DNA of 64,000 nucleotides from NCBI RefSeq assembly GCF_900101875.1, contig NZ_FNAI01000004.1, positions 248,001-312,000 on the forward strand, in the 5' to 3' direction. Positions 36,377-44,418 of this stretch are shown here, one piece after another. The translations under genes were made by a program, and so were the position numbers. The DNA is from Mucilaginibacter pineti (GTDB lineage: Bacteria; Bacteroidota; Bacteroidia; Sphingobacteriales; Sphingobacteriaceae). The notes under the pieces are model-generated. The model did no database searches. It had not been told where the DNA came from and was given only the letters and a program-made list of their open reading frames with translations. How positions within the stretch are numbered: position 1 is the first letter of the stretch; each line of letters opens with the position of its first letter.

Positions 36377-37072
36377 TTAAACCTTCTTTTCAAGCGTCAT
36401 GGCTTGTAATGCCTGTTCATTCAACAACTTAATATTTTTGCCGGTTATGGCAATCAAATTGTTTTGCAAAAACTCCTGGGTAACTTTAAACAAGGTTTCG
36501 TAGGCAACGCTGGCATATGATGAAAGGTCCTGCCTGGTAAGTTCAATATTAAGGTAACCATCGGTATTTAGTCCAAATTGATCTTTAAGTGATAACAGCG
36601 CTTGCGCTATGCGCTCTTTTACGGGCATATGTGCCAGGTTGCGCATCCGTTTTTCCGATTCATTCAGCTCATTGGCAAAAAAGCGCATCAATTTATAGGT
36701 AAACTGGTTGTTTACATTTAATGACGATTCAAAAAAATCCATTTTAAGGTAGCAGACAACCGATGGTTCAATAGCCGTTGCTGATATGGGATAAGATGTG
36801 GTATCGGCCAAACCCAAATGCCCTAAAATATCGCCTTGTTTTGCAAACCGTAATATGAGGTCTTTTTCCTGATCCCAGCGTTTATGTACTTTAATAATGC
36901 CGCTATATACAAAGTAGATCCCGGTAACATTATCCCCTTCCTTAAATAACTGTTGCCCTTTTTTTACAACAAAGTTTTCCCTGTTTGCTGCAATAGCGGG
37001 TAACCAGTCTTTTAAACAGTTCCGGCACAAAAAGCAGGTGTTTAAATCACATATATGGGTTGTTTTTGTCAT
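36377..37072 (-). CDS. Crp/Fnr family regulator with an N-terminal cysteine cluster
   Basis: A 231-residue regulator. The N-terminus has four cysteines in C-x4-C-x2-C-x2-C (Cys8, 13, 16, 19: CDLNTCFLCRNC), which could bind an iron-sulfur cluster or zinc as in FNR-like sensors (inference). A cyclic-nucleotide-binding fold follows (about 30-150: VVKKGQQLFKEGDNVTGIYF) and then an HTH (about 165-225: LTRQDLSSYASVAYETLFKV). It is divergent from the CLC channel gene, and the shared region holds two matching palindromes. Confidence 0.9.
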   Translation of the reverse strand: MTKTTHICDLNTCFLCRNCLKDWLPAIAANRENFVVKKGQQLFKEGDNVTGIYFVYSGIIKVHKRWDQEKDLILRFAKQGDILGHLGLADTTSYPISATAIEPSVVCYLKMDFFESSLNVNNQFTYKLMRFFANELNESEKRMRNLAHMPVKERIAQALLSLKDQFGLNTDGYLNIELTRQDLSSYASVAYETLFKVTQEFLQNNLIAITGKNIKLLNEQALQAMTLEKKV

Positions 37073-37192
37073 AAAATTTTGGCCTGGTTAACGAGTGCAA
37101 TATTAATTATTATATAGTCAATTAAAAGTTAAACACACCATATCCCCTCCATAAAGCCACAAGTGCCGATGCAAATATCGCGCTTCAAATAC

Positions 37193-37261
37193 ATTGTTTA
37201 AACAATAAAAATATAAATAAAATTGCAATTTAATTAATTTTAATATTGTATAAACAATATT
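37193..37261. promoter_or_regulatory. two ATTGT-N4-ACAAT palindromes, candidate Crp/Fnr operators
   Basis: ATTGTTTAAACAAT (37193-37206) and AATATTGTATAAACAATATT (37242-37261) both contain ATTGT-N4-ACAAT. Their centres are 52 bp apart, about five helical turns. The form resembles Crp/Fnr sites (TTGAT-N4-ATCAA in FNR). They lie between the divergent Crp/Fnr and CLC genes. Relative to the CLC start site estimated from the -7 element, the nearer palindrome is centred near -61. Confidence 0.6.
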
Positions 37262-37300
37262 TTTAATAAAATTTCAATTGCTAAAACATTTAATAATGTA

Positions 37301-37308
37301 TACTTTTG
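37301..37308 (+). promoter_or_regulatory. Bacteroidota -7 element for the CLC gene
   Basis: TACTTTTG matches TAnnTTTG exactly, 60 bases ahead of the CLC ATG. An ATTG lies about 20 bases upstream (37277-37280) as a plausible -33 element. Confidence 0.55.
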
Positions 37309-37368
37309 CAAAATCAAAACAACATGTTATTCTCGTAACGGCAGGCAATCGGTTCTGCACCATGAAAA

Positions 37369-39237
37369 ATGAAAAAACACAACATCGGGAACGGAATCCC
37401 CATTTCGCCCATATTAAACTCCTTTGAGCCATCAGTAAACAACTCAAAAAACAACTGGGCCACAAAAAAGCGCCTGCTATTTATTTCCTGCCTTTCAATA
37501 GCAGTAGCTGTAGCTATAAGCCTTATTGCAAAAGCGTTGATCTATCTTATTAACTTGGTAACAAATATTTCTTTTTACGGCTTGTTTGAGTTTGGCTTCC
37601 ACAGTCCGGCTGGTAATCACCTGGGCTTGCTGGTTATTATTATACCCGCCATTGGCGGTATATTGGTTGGTTTAATGGCCGTATACGGGTCAAAAGCCAT
37701 CAGGGGCCACGGTATACCGGAAGCCATGGAACAAATACTGGTGAATGGCAGTAAGATAAAGCCATCCATTACTTTTTTAAAGCCTATATCATCGGCTATA
37801 GCCATAGGAACCGGTGGCCCGTTTGGAGCCGAAGGCCCCATTATTGCTACCGGTGGGGCATTGGGTTCAACTTTGGGGCAGCTGTTCAGGATCTCATCAA
37901 ACGAGCGTAAGATCATTTTAGCATCGGGTGCTACGGCGGGCATGTCGGCCATCTTTGGTACACCCATAGCAGCTGTTTTCCTGGCCATTGAATTATTGCT
38001 ATTTGAGTTTTCACCAAAATCAATTTTACCGGTAGCGCTGGCGTGCATAACCGGGGCTGCAGGTCATCATTTATTGTTTGAAAGCGGCCCCGTATTTGCC
38101 ATGCCCGATCTTGCTACACCATCAAACCTTTCATTGGCTGTTTATAGTTTTATAGGATTAATTATAGGGTTTTTATCACTGGGAATCACCAAAATTGTAT
38201 ATCTTATTGAAGATAGCTTCGAAAAACTCCCCCTTAACTGGATGTGGTGGCCGGCAATAGGAGGTTTGGCTGTAGGTGTTATTGGCTATTTCGCGCCACA
38301 TACACTGGGCGTTGGATACGATAATATTACCGGCATCCTATCGGGCAAATGGCCGTTAACCCTTATTTGTACCTTATGTCTTTTTAAATTCCTATCGTGG
38401 GCTATTGCCTTGGGTAGCGGCACATCGGGCGGTACACTGGCGCCTTTACTAACTATTGGCGGCGCAGCGGGTGCCATTATTGGCACCCTGATACAGACCT
38501 GGTTTCCGCAGGCAGGTATCATTATTCCAATGGCAGCGCTTATTGGCATGTCGGCCATGTTCGCGGGGGCATCAAGAGCTTACTTAACCAGCATTACCTT
38601 TGCTCTTGAAGCAACCATGCAGTCGCACGCTTTACTGCCTTTATTAGGCGCATGTACTGCTGCATACATCGTTTCGTTTATATTTATGGAAAACACCATC
38701 ATGACCGAGAAGATAGCCCGTCGCGGTGTTTTCACACCCGACTCCTTTGAACCCGATATTTTACAAAAAATAAATGTGGCAAGGGTTATCAACGGTAAAA
38801 AAACAATACTGAACGCGTATGCTACTATACTTGAGGTAAGGGAATTGTTAAAGAACCAAAACGTTCAGGACAGTTTCCTGGTAACAACAGACAACGATAA
38901 CAGGTATACCGGAACGGTTAAATTATCAGACATTTACAAATACCGCGAAAACCTGGAAACCTCATTAAGGGAAATCACACAACCTGATCACCTGTCGGTT
39001 CAAAGCAATGATAACCTGCGTAAGGCTGTTGAGCTGATGTCTGAACAAAAGGCCGAGGTGCTGCCCGTTCTTTCGGCTGATGATCATAGGGTTATAGATG
39101 TGCTATCATACCGCGATATAATACTGAGCTACAAATATCACATACAGGATAACGACCAGGCAAGTACTTTTATATCATTAAAACGCAAACGCATTAAAAT
39201 GATGCTGAGAAACAAAAAAGCAAAAACAAGAGGATAA
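37369..39237 (+). CDS. CLC family chloride channel or Cl-/H+ antiporter with CBS domains
   Basis: A 622-residue membrane protein with the CLC fold over about residues 35-450. Ion-path motifs are in order: GHGIPEAMEQIL (about 115), GTGGPFGAEGPII with the gating Glu (about 155), and GSGTSGGTLAPLL (about 349). A cytoplasmic pair of CBS domains follows (about 480-600), which often bind adenine nucleotides. The gating Glu is present in antiporter members. A second ATG at 37362 is in another frame and stops early. The gene likely responds to the divergent Crp/Fnr regulator (inference). Confidence 0.92.
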   Translation: MKKHNIGNGIPISPILNSFEPSVNNSKNNWATKKRLLFISCLSIAVAVAISLIAKALIYLINLVTNISFYGLFEFGFHSPAGNHLGLLVIIIPAIGGILVGLMAVYGSKAIRGHGIPEAMEQILVNGSKIKPSITFLKPISSAIAIGTGGPFGAEGPIIATGGALGSTLGQLFRISSNERKIILASGATAGMSAIFGTPIAAVFLAIELLLFEFSPKSILPVALACITGAAGHHLLFESGPVFAMPDLATPSNLSLAVYSFIGLIIGFLSLGITKIVYLIEDSFEKLPLNWMWWPAIGGLAVGVIGYFAPHTLGVGYDNITGILSGKWPLTLICTLCLFKFLSWAIALGSGTSGGTLAPLLTIGGAAGAIIGTLIQTWFPQAGIIIPMAALIGMSAMFAGASRAYLTSITFALEATMQSHALLPLLGACTAAYIVSFIFMENTIMTEKIARRGVFTPDSFEPDILQKINVARVINGKKTILNAYATILEVRELLKNQNVQDSFLVTTDNDNRYTGTVKLSDIYKYRENLETSLREITQPDHLSVQSNDNLRKAVELMSEQKAEVLPVLSADDHRVIDVLSYRDIILSYKYHIQDNDQASTFISLKRKRIKMMLRNKKAKTRG

Positions 39238-39252
39238 GCCTATCCTTAATAA

Positions 39253-39291
39253 CACAAAAAACCGCCCGGATAAACCGGGCGGTTTTTTGTG
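39253..39291 (+). terminator. strong bidirectional terminator
   Basis: A perfect 17-bp stem (39253-39269 with 39275-39291; core AACCGCCCGG/CCGGGCGGTT) with a five-base loop and six As and six Ts on the sides. It separates the convergent CLC and GH16 genes. Confidence 0.9.
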
Positions 39292-39304
39292 TTGTTTAAC
39301 TGAT

Positions 39305-40213
39305 CTACCTGGTCTGATCGCTCCTTTTGGTAACGCGCACCCAATCTACCAGCATTTTTACTTTGTTGTTTTTCACCATGTTGGCAGTTGATTGCGGCAT
39401 GCCCAGGTAAGGCGTTTTAAGGTTATTTATTTTTACCGGATAGGCTCCGCCCAGGGCATAATTCAACATCAGGAACTGGGGGGTATCATACGCCCACTTA
39501 CCGTAATGTTCAACCATGTGCCTGTTGATACGGAACATCAGTACGCCGTCGTATTTGAACAGCAGGCTGTCAGGTGTCCAATCCACAGCGTAGGTATGCC
39601 ATTGAGTTACGTCATTATTTGGTGGGAAGTACTGGCGGTTTACAAAAGGGGTTTCGCCGCTGTAGCCGGGACCATGTACAGCTGCACTGGCCCAGTCCTT
39701 TTCGCCAACGTGCTCCATGATATCAATTTCTCCGCAGGCTGGCCATTCGCCGTTAGTACCCAGCATCCACCAGGCCGGCCACAGACCAGAACCTTCGGTA
39801 ACCTTGATCCTTGCTTCGGCGGTGCCGTAGGTAAACTCAAATTTATCTTTTGTATTTATCCGGCCCGATATAAAATCGAAACTTTGCCCATCCTTGGTTT
39901 TAAAGCCTGGTGCCGAGCGCGGCTGCAATACCAACGCACCATTGGCGGCACCCTCAGCCTGTGCGCCATGCGCTATAAATATTGTTGCCGATGAATCGAC
40001 ATAAGCCTGTAGTTCATTATTGAAATGCATACCGGTTACCTCAACGTTCCACTTGGCATTATCCAGCTTGTTACCGTTAAAGTCGTCAAAAAAAACCACC
40101 TTTTCATTGGGGCCTGCGGCACTGGTTTGTTTTAACGGCGAACATGATGCCAGCAATACAATGGCACCCAAAACACCCAGTATACACTTGTATTTATATT
40201 TGTAATGGTTCAT
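39305..40213 (-). CDS. GH16 family glucanase, lipoprotein
   Basis: A 302-residue lipoprotein from the ATG at 40213 (lipobox LLASC). The frame extends to 40249, but only this start gives a proper signal. The GH16 catalytic motif is GEIDIMEHVG, with the nucleophile and acid/base Glu in ExDxxE; WPAWWMLG and KFEFTYGTAEARI are typical of laminarinase-like members. It probably cuts beta-1,3 or mixed-linkage glucans at the cell surface. It is the last gene of the SusC/D locus, 130 bases after the second GH16 gene. Confidence 0.92.
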   Translation of the reverse strand: MNHYKYKYKCILGVLGAIVLLASCSPLKQTSAAGPNEKVVFFDDFNGNKLDNAKWNVEVTGMHFNNELQAYVDSSATIFIAHGAQAEGAANGALVLQPRSAPGFKTKDGQSFDFISGRINTKDKFEFTYGTAEARIKVTEGSGLWPAWWMLGTNGEWPACGEIDIMEHVGEKDWASAAVHGPGYSGETPFVNRQYFPPNNDVTQWHTYAVDWTPDSLLFKYDGVLMFRINRHMVEHYGKWAYDTPQFLMLNYALGGAYPVKINNLKTPYLGMPQSTANMVKNNKVKMLVDWVRVTKRSDQTR

Positions 40214-40262
40214 AATAATCAGGGAGTTAAAAGCATTTGCATGCCTCATTCTTTACAAAAAA

Positions 40263-40337
40263 CCCAATACCATCCCTCTGATGCTTATTCTGTATAAGAA
40301 AAAGACCAGATCAAAAGATCAGACAGATGGTATTGGG
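40263..40337 (-). promoter_or_regulatory. long hairpin between two GH16 genes
   Basis: CCCAATACCATC (40263-40274) pairs perfectly with GATGGTATTGGG (40326-40337); after two mismatches TCTGAT/ATCAGA extends the stem, and an inner CTTAT/ATAAG hairpin is also possible. It lies between the stop of the upstream GH16 gene and the start of the next, so it could attenuate, terminate or stabilise part of the transcript. Confidence 0.6.
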
Positions 40338-40343
40338 CCGCTA

Positions 40344-41384
40344 TTAATTACCGGTTAACCTTATGTAATCAATTTCCATAGTACCGCTGGTAAATGCAGG
40401 ATCAACTGCTCCCCCGAAAGTACCGCCCATTGCTACGTTTAAAATGATAAAGAAATTATGGTTAAAAGGTACCGCGCTGCTGTTGGCAAATGTGAAATAC
40501 ACATTGCCATCCACAGACATTTTTATGGTGCTTGGCGACCAATCCAGGGCGTACACATGAAACTGCGTTGTAGCATTTTCAATAACGATTGTTTTACCAT
40601 TGGCATTACCGCCCGAGTGGCCCGGATAATGGAACGTACCGAAGATCCGGTTAAGGTCGTTACCCTTGTGTTCCATAATATCCATCTCGCCGCAGGCCGG
40701 CCACGGGTTGGTTGCAAAATCATCACCAAGTGTCCATATAGCGGGCCATGTACCGCCACCGGCAGGCAGCTTAGCCTTAATTTCCAGCTTACCATATTTA
40801 AACGAAAATTTACCTTTTGTAAGCATCCTGGCCGATGTGTAAGCACTGCCACCGAAGTTTTCCTTTTTAGCGGTTATTTTCAACGTACCGTCTGATACAA
40901 TTACGTTATCGCTGCGGTTGGTGTAATATTCCAATTCGGAATTACCCCAGCCATTATCGCCGGTACCTGTATCATAAACCCATTTTGTTGGATCAGGTGC
41001 GCCGGGCGTGTTAAACTCGTCAGACCAGGTTACAGTTTGTGTTACCGTGACTATTACCGATGTGGATTTCGACAGCGTTGTACCGCCCGAACCTTTAGCC
41101 ACTACGTTAACCGTATACGTACCCGATGCCAGATATTTATAAGTTACCACACCCGATGGTACAGTTTGATAAGTGCCGTCGCCAAAATCATAGTCATAGC
41201 TAACCGCGTTATTCGCCGAAGCTGTGAACACAACATTGCCACTATTATCAGTATTAACCGTTGTATTAATGCTGAGATTTGTGGGTGCAACATTAGTGTT
41301 TGCTGCACCATCGCTACCACTTTTTTTGCAATTGGCGAATACTGATACCAGCATCGCTAAAAAGGTTATTCGTAGATACTTCAT
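40344..41384 (-). CDS. GH16 family glucanase with N-terminal PKD domain, lipoprotein
   Basis: A 346-residue lipoprotein (MKYLRITFLAMLVSVFANC, lipid Cys about 19). A PKD domain lies at about residues 35-112 (YDYDFGDGTYQTV is its signature). The GH16 domain follows (about 115-346) with WPAIWTLGDDF and GEMDIMEHKG carrying the catalytic Glu pair. The PKD domain likely positions the enzyme on the surface or substrate. It starts four bases after the stop of the upstream PKD lipoprotein gene. Confidence 0.92.
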   Translation of the reverse strand: MKYLRITFLAMLVSVFANCKKSGSDGAANTNVAPTNLSINTTVNTDNSGNVVFTASANNAVSYDYDFGDGTYQTVPSGVVTYKYLASGTYTVNVVAKGSGGTTLSKSTSVIVTVTQTVTWSDEFNTPGAPDPTKWVYDTGTGDNGWGNSELEYYTNRSDNVIVSDGTLKITAKKENFGGSAYTSARMLTKGKFSFKYGKLEIKAKLPAGGGTWPAIWTLGDDFATNPWPACGEMDIMEHKGNDLNRIFGTFHYPGHSGGNANGKTIVIENATTQFHVYALDWSPSTIKMSVDGNVYFTFANSSAVPFNHNFFIILNVAMGGTFGGAVDPAFTSGTMEIDYIRLTGN

Positions 41385-41388
41385 TTTA

Positions 41389-42285
41389 TTATTTTTTTAC
41401 TTGTAATTTCTGATACCAGGCCAGCTTATCAATACCAATGTTTCTTAACGTTATGGTGTTGTCTGTATAGGCCATGATCTCGTAGGCTGTACCGCCGGTA
41501 CCGAAGTTTATTAATCCGTTACCAGGAACTACGAATTGTATGCGTGTTGAGTTTGCACTGGTTGAACCTGATGTGGCATTCATGAAGGCCAGCTTTTTAA
41601 CGCCGGTTTCATCTATATCATAACAGTTATCACCACCCGATTTACCGTAGAAAGCAGTAGCCGCCGCGGTAAAGAATGAAGCGCCTTTATTATCTATAGA
41701 CATGGTGATGCCGTTACCTACCTTGGTAAACGTAATTTCATCATCATATAAACATGCAGCACGCTCATTTGGCGCAGCCGAATAATAATCAGACTGGTAC
41801 GTATCCGCCGGACCAACACCTACGTGGCCTACAGTTTCGTTTGCAGTTTGCCACACTTTTGAGGCATTACCGGTTAGCGCTGTCATCATTGCTTCGGGGA
41901 TGGTAAAATCAACAAAAACAGTAATTTTTTTACTGACGGTTGATGATGTACCACCGGTGCCCACTGCGCTTACGGTAATGGTATAATCAAATGTACCCGG
42001 GCTGGTGTAGCTATAATTAATGGTGCCTGCAGGTTCCATTATAACGTGACCGTCGCCAAAATCAACCTTATAAGTTATGGCGTTTTGGGCTGCAAGGGTA
42101 ATGGTCACAGCGCCGTTGCCCGTGCCATTTGGCGTGGCATCGGTTACACCGGCAACTTTTGCTGTTAAGCTTACATCGGTTGGGGTTTTTATATCACCAA
42201 ATGAATATTTGGTTTTTGTACAGCTGCTTAAATTAATAACAGCGGCCATAAAAATGAGTGCGATTGCTTTTATATTAATTTTCAT
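41389..42285 (-). CDS. PKD-domain surface lipoprotein of a SusC/D locus
   Basis: A 298-residue lipoprotein from the ATG at 42285 (lipobox LSSC); the codon at 42291 is TTG. It has a PKD domain with YKVDFGDGHVIMEP (about residues 70-125), then a module starting MMTALTGNASKVWQTANE, which is common at the C-terminus of glycan-locus lipoproteins. It probably binds glycan or is a hidden enzyme; no catalytic motif is recognised. It is 17 bases after the larger lipoprotein gene and 4 bases before the PKD-GH16 gene. Confidence 0.8.
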   Translation of the reverse strand: MKINIKAIALIFMAAVINLSSCTKTKYSFGDIKTPTDVSLTAKVAGVTDATPNGTGNGAVTITLAAQNAITYKVDFGDGHVIMEPAGTINYSYTSPGTFDYTITVSAVGTGGTSSTVSKKITVFVDFTIPEAMMTALTGNASKVWQTANETVGHVGVGPADTYQSDYYSAAPNERAACLYDDEITFTKVGNGITMSIDNKGASFFTAAATAFYGKSGGDNCYDIDETGVKKLAFMNATSGSTSANSTRIQFVVPGNGLINFGTGGTAYEIMAYTDNTITLRNIGIDKLAWYQKLQVKK

Positions 42286-42302
42286 GATCAATATTTTTGA
42301 AA

Positions 42303-44393
42303 TTAATTAAGTGTAATATCATCAAACAGCCAGGTATAATTTGCAGATCCATCTCCCATGGTTCCGTTATCAAATATGAGTACTACTTTCTGGTATGATT
42401 TTGACACATCTACGGCGCTGTAATCAAACGTAAGCAGTTCCCATTCGCCGGCTTTGGCGGTGGTTACTTCTTTCTCATAGCTGGTATTACCGTCTGTTAA
42501 GTTCTCTACCTTTAACAATACCTTAGCGCCTACCCTTGGTGAGTAAACCTTCATGGTAAACGTTTTCTTTGTCGAAAAATCAATAGGGCCAGGCATGGCA
42601 ATATAGCTGCCGCCATAGGTTGCGCCATTACTTTTTACCATTTGGCCAACCTTGGTGCTGGTATTAATACCTGTAGCGTGCGGATTGTTGATGATTGTAA
42701 CTCCACCGCCGTTAAAATCGGTAAAGGTATAATCAATTATAGCCGATTGGAAAGTAAGCGGGAACCCCAAAACGGTAGGCTCTACATTTCCCAGGAATTT
42801 AACATCGTCCCAATAGAATTTTTTGCCGGAGCCCGCTACATTAAAATCAAAGAAGATGGAAGCCTTATCATAAGTAACCGCGCTGTTAAATGCCGGGGTA
42901 CCCGATGCAGGATTGCTAAAATCAAAGGTTAATGTTTCCCATGCGTTTGCAACCGTGGTATTAACATCCGTTTCTACCGCTTTGGTGCCGTCGGTATGGT
43001 CTTCCAGTTTCAGTTTGATATCCAAACCTGCTGCTGGCGAATAAACACGCACGCTCATTTTCATGGCACCTGCGGCCAATGGTACTTTAGTTGCAAAGCC
43101 TAAATTTGTACCGATGGTAGTACCGGCCCATGTTTGCGCACCACTTGGTTTGGTGGTTAATTTTACTTTGTTGGTAGCATTTGTTGGGTCGACAGCCTCG
43201 GCGGTTACGTTATTACCAAAATCAATTACCGAGTAATCAACATTGGCTTCGTCAAACGTAACAGGCAGGCTGATCTGTTTAATGGCAACTACCGTTTGCA
43301 GGTCGTCGGCGTAATAAGCCTTACCATCGCCGGCTACGCCAAAGTTGAAGAAGATAGACGCTTTATCATAAGTATATCCCGCGTTTAAGGCCGGTGTACC
43401 TGCTGCCTGGTTGGCAAAGTCAAACACCAGCGTTTCCCACTTATTGGCTACGGTTGTTTTAACATCAGTTTCAACGGCGTGTGTACCATCGGCATGGTCT
43501 TCAATTTTTAGTTTGATATCCAGACCTGCCGCCGGTGAATAAACGCGAACGCTCATTTTGGTAGCACTTGCACTTAGCGGAATTTTGGTTGCAAAGCCCA
43601 GTGCGGTACCAATAGTGGTTCCGGCCCAAACCTCTGAACCTGCGCCCTTAATGGCTTTCAACACCTTGTTGGCCGGGTTTGCCGGATCGACAGCTACAGA
43701 TGATATGTTACCGCCAAAATCGCTCATGGTGTAATCGTAGTTAGGGTCATCAAACGTAACCGGCAAATCTATCTGCTTGCCAACTTTAACGGTTTGTTTT
43801 ACCTCGGTTGTTGCAGCACCACCGCTTAAGGCTACTACTCTAACTTCATAAGTACCCGCGCTTGTATAAGTATGCGTTATGTTCTGTCCCTGCAAAACCG
43901 AATGTGATGGTTCTGGTGAGGTTGAAGTTGAATCACCATAGTAAACTTTAAACAGCGTTTCATAATCAGCAGTAGCCGAAACGGTTACGGTTAAGCCGCT
44001 GGTAGTAATAGTAGGCTCAACGTTCTCGGGCGCTTTAAATGAAACGGTTAATGGCTGCGTCATTTCGGCGGTTTTTCCTGTAACATTATGGGCTACTATT
44101 TTAACCGTGTATGAACCCTCGGCATAGGTATGCTGGGTATTTTTACCTGCATAAACCTTTGCTGGTGTGCTGCTGGCATCGCCATAATAAACATCGTATA
44201 CCGATGCGCCTTCGCCATTTGGCGTAATGGTTACCAGGCCCGAGTTATCCTGTGTAATGTTATACATTACCGATAGTTTGGCCGGGGCAGTAGCGCCATT
44301 TATAAAAGCCGTATCGGTATAGGTTTCCTTTTTACAGCCCACAATAACAGCGAGTAGAAATGCTATGCTAAAAATATATTTTATTGCATTCAT
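42303..44393 (-). CDS. surface glycan-binding lipoprotein: two PKD domains and three tandem modules
   Basis: A 696-residue lipoprotein (lipid Cys20 in AVIVGC). Two PKD-like domains (about residues 35-118 and 125-205) are followed by three beta-sandwich modules, about 208-368, 374-534 and 543-696. The first two are close copies: both contain SVRVYSPAAGLDIKLK and WAGTTIG...LGFATK, while the third is divergent (MKVYSPRVGAKVLLKVEN). The modules look like carbohydrate-binding domains. It takes the SusE/SusF position after SusD, so a glycan-capture role at the surface is likely (inference). Confidence 0.82.
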   Translation of the reverse strand: MNAIKYIFSIAFLLAVIVGCKKETYTDTAFINGATAPAKLSVMYNITQDNSGLVTITPNGEGASVYDVYYGDASSTPAKVYAGKNTQHTYAEGSYTVKIVAHNVTGKTAEMTQPLTVSFKAPENVEPTITTSGLTVTVSATADYETLFKVYYGDSTSTSPEPSHSVLQGQNITHTYTSAGTYEVRVVALSGGAATTEVKQTVKVGKQIDLPVTFDDPNYDYTMSDFGGNISSVAVDPANPANKVLKAIKGAGSEVWAGTTIGTALGFATKIPLSASATKMSVRVYSPAAGLDIKLKIEDHADGTHAVETDVKTTVANKWETLVFDFANQAAGTPALNAGYTYDKASIFFNFGVAGDGKAYYADDLQTVVAIKQISLPVTFDEANVDYSVIDFGNNVTAEAVDPTNATNKVKLTTKPSGAQTWAGTTIGTNLGFATKVPLAAGAMKMSVRVYSPAAGLDIKLKLEDHTDGTKAVETDVNTTVANAWETLTFDFSNPASGTPAFNSAVTYDKASIFFDFNVAGSGKKFYWDDVKFLGNVEPTVLGFPLTFQSAIIDYTFTDFNGGGVTIINNPHATGINTSTKVGQMVKSNGATYGGSYIAMPGPIDFSTKKTFTMKVYSPRVGAKVLLKVENLTDGNTSYEKEVTTAKAGEWELLTFDYSAVDVSKSYQKVVLIFDNGTMGDGSANYTWLFDDITLN

Positions 44394-44418
44394 GATCTTT
44401 AATTTTAATGGTTAATGA

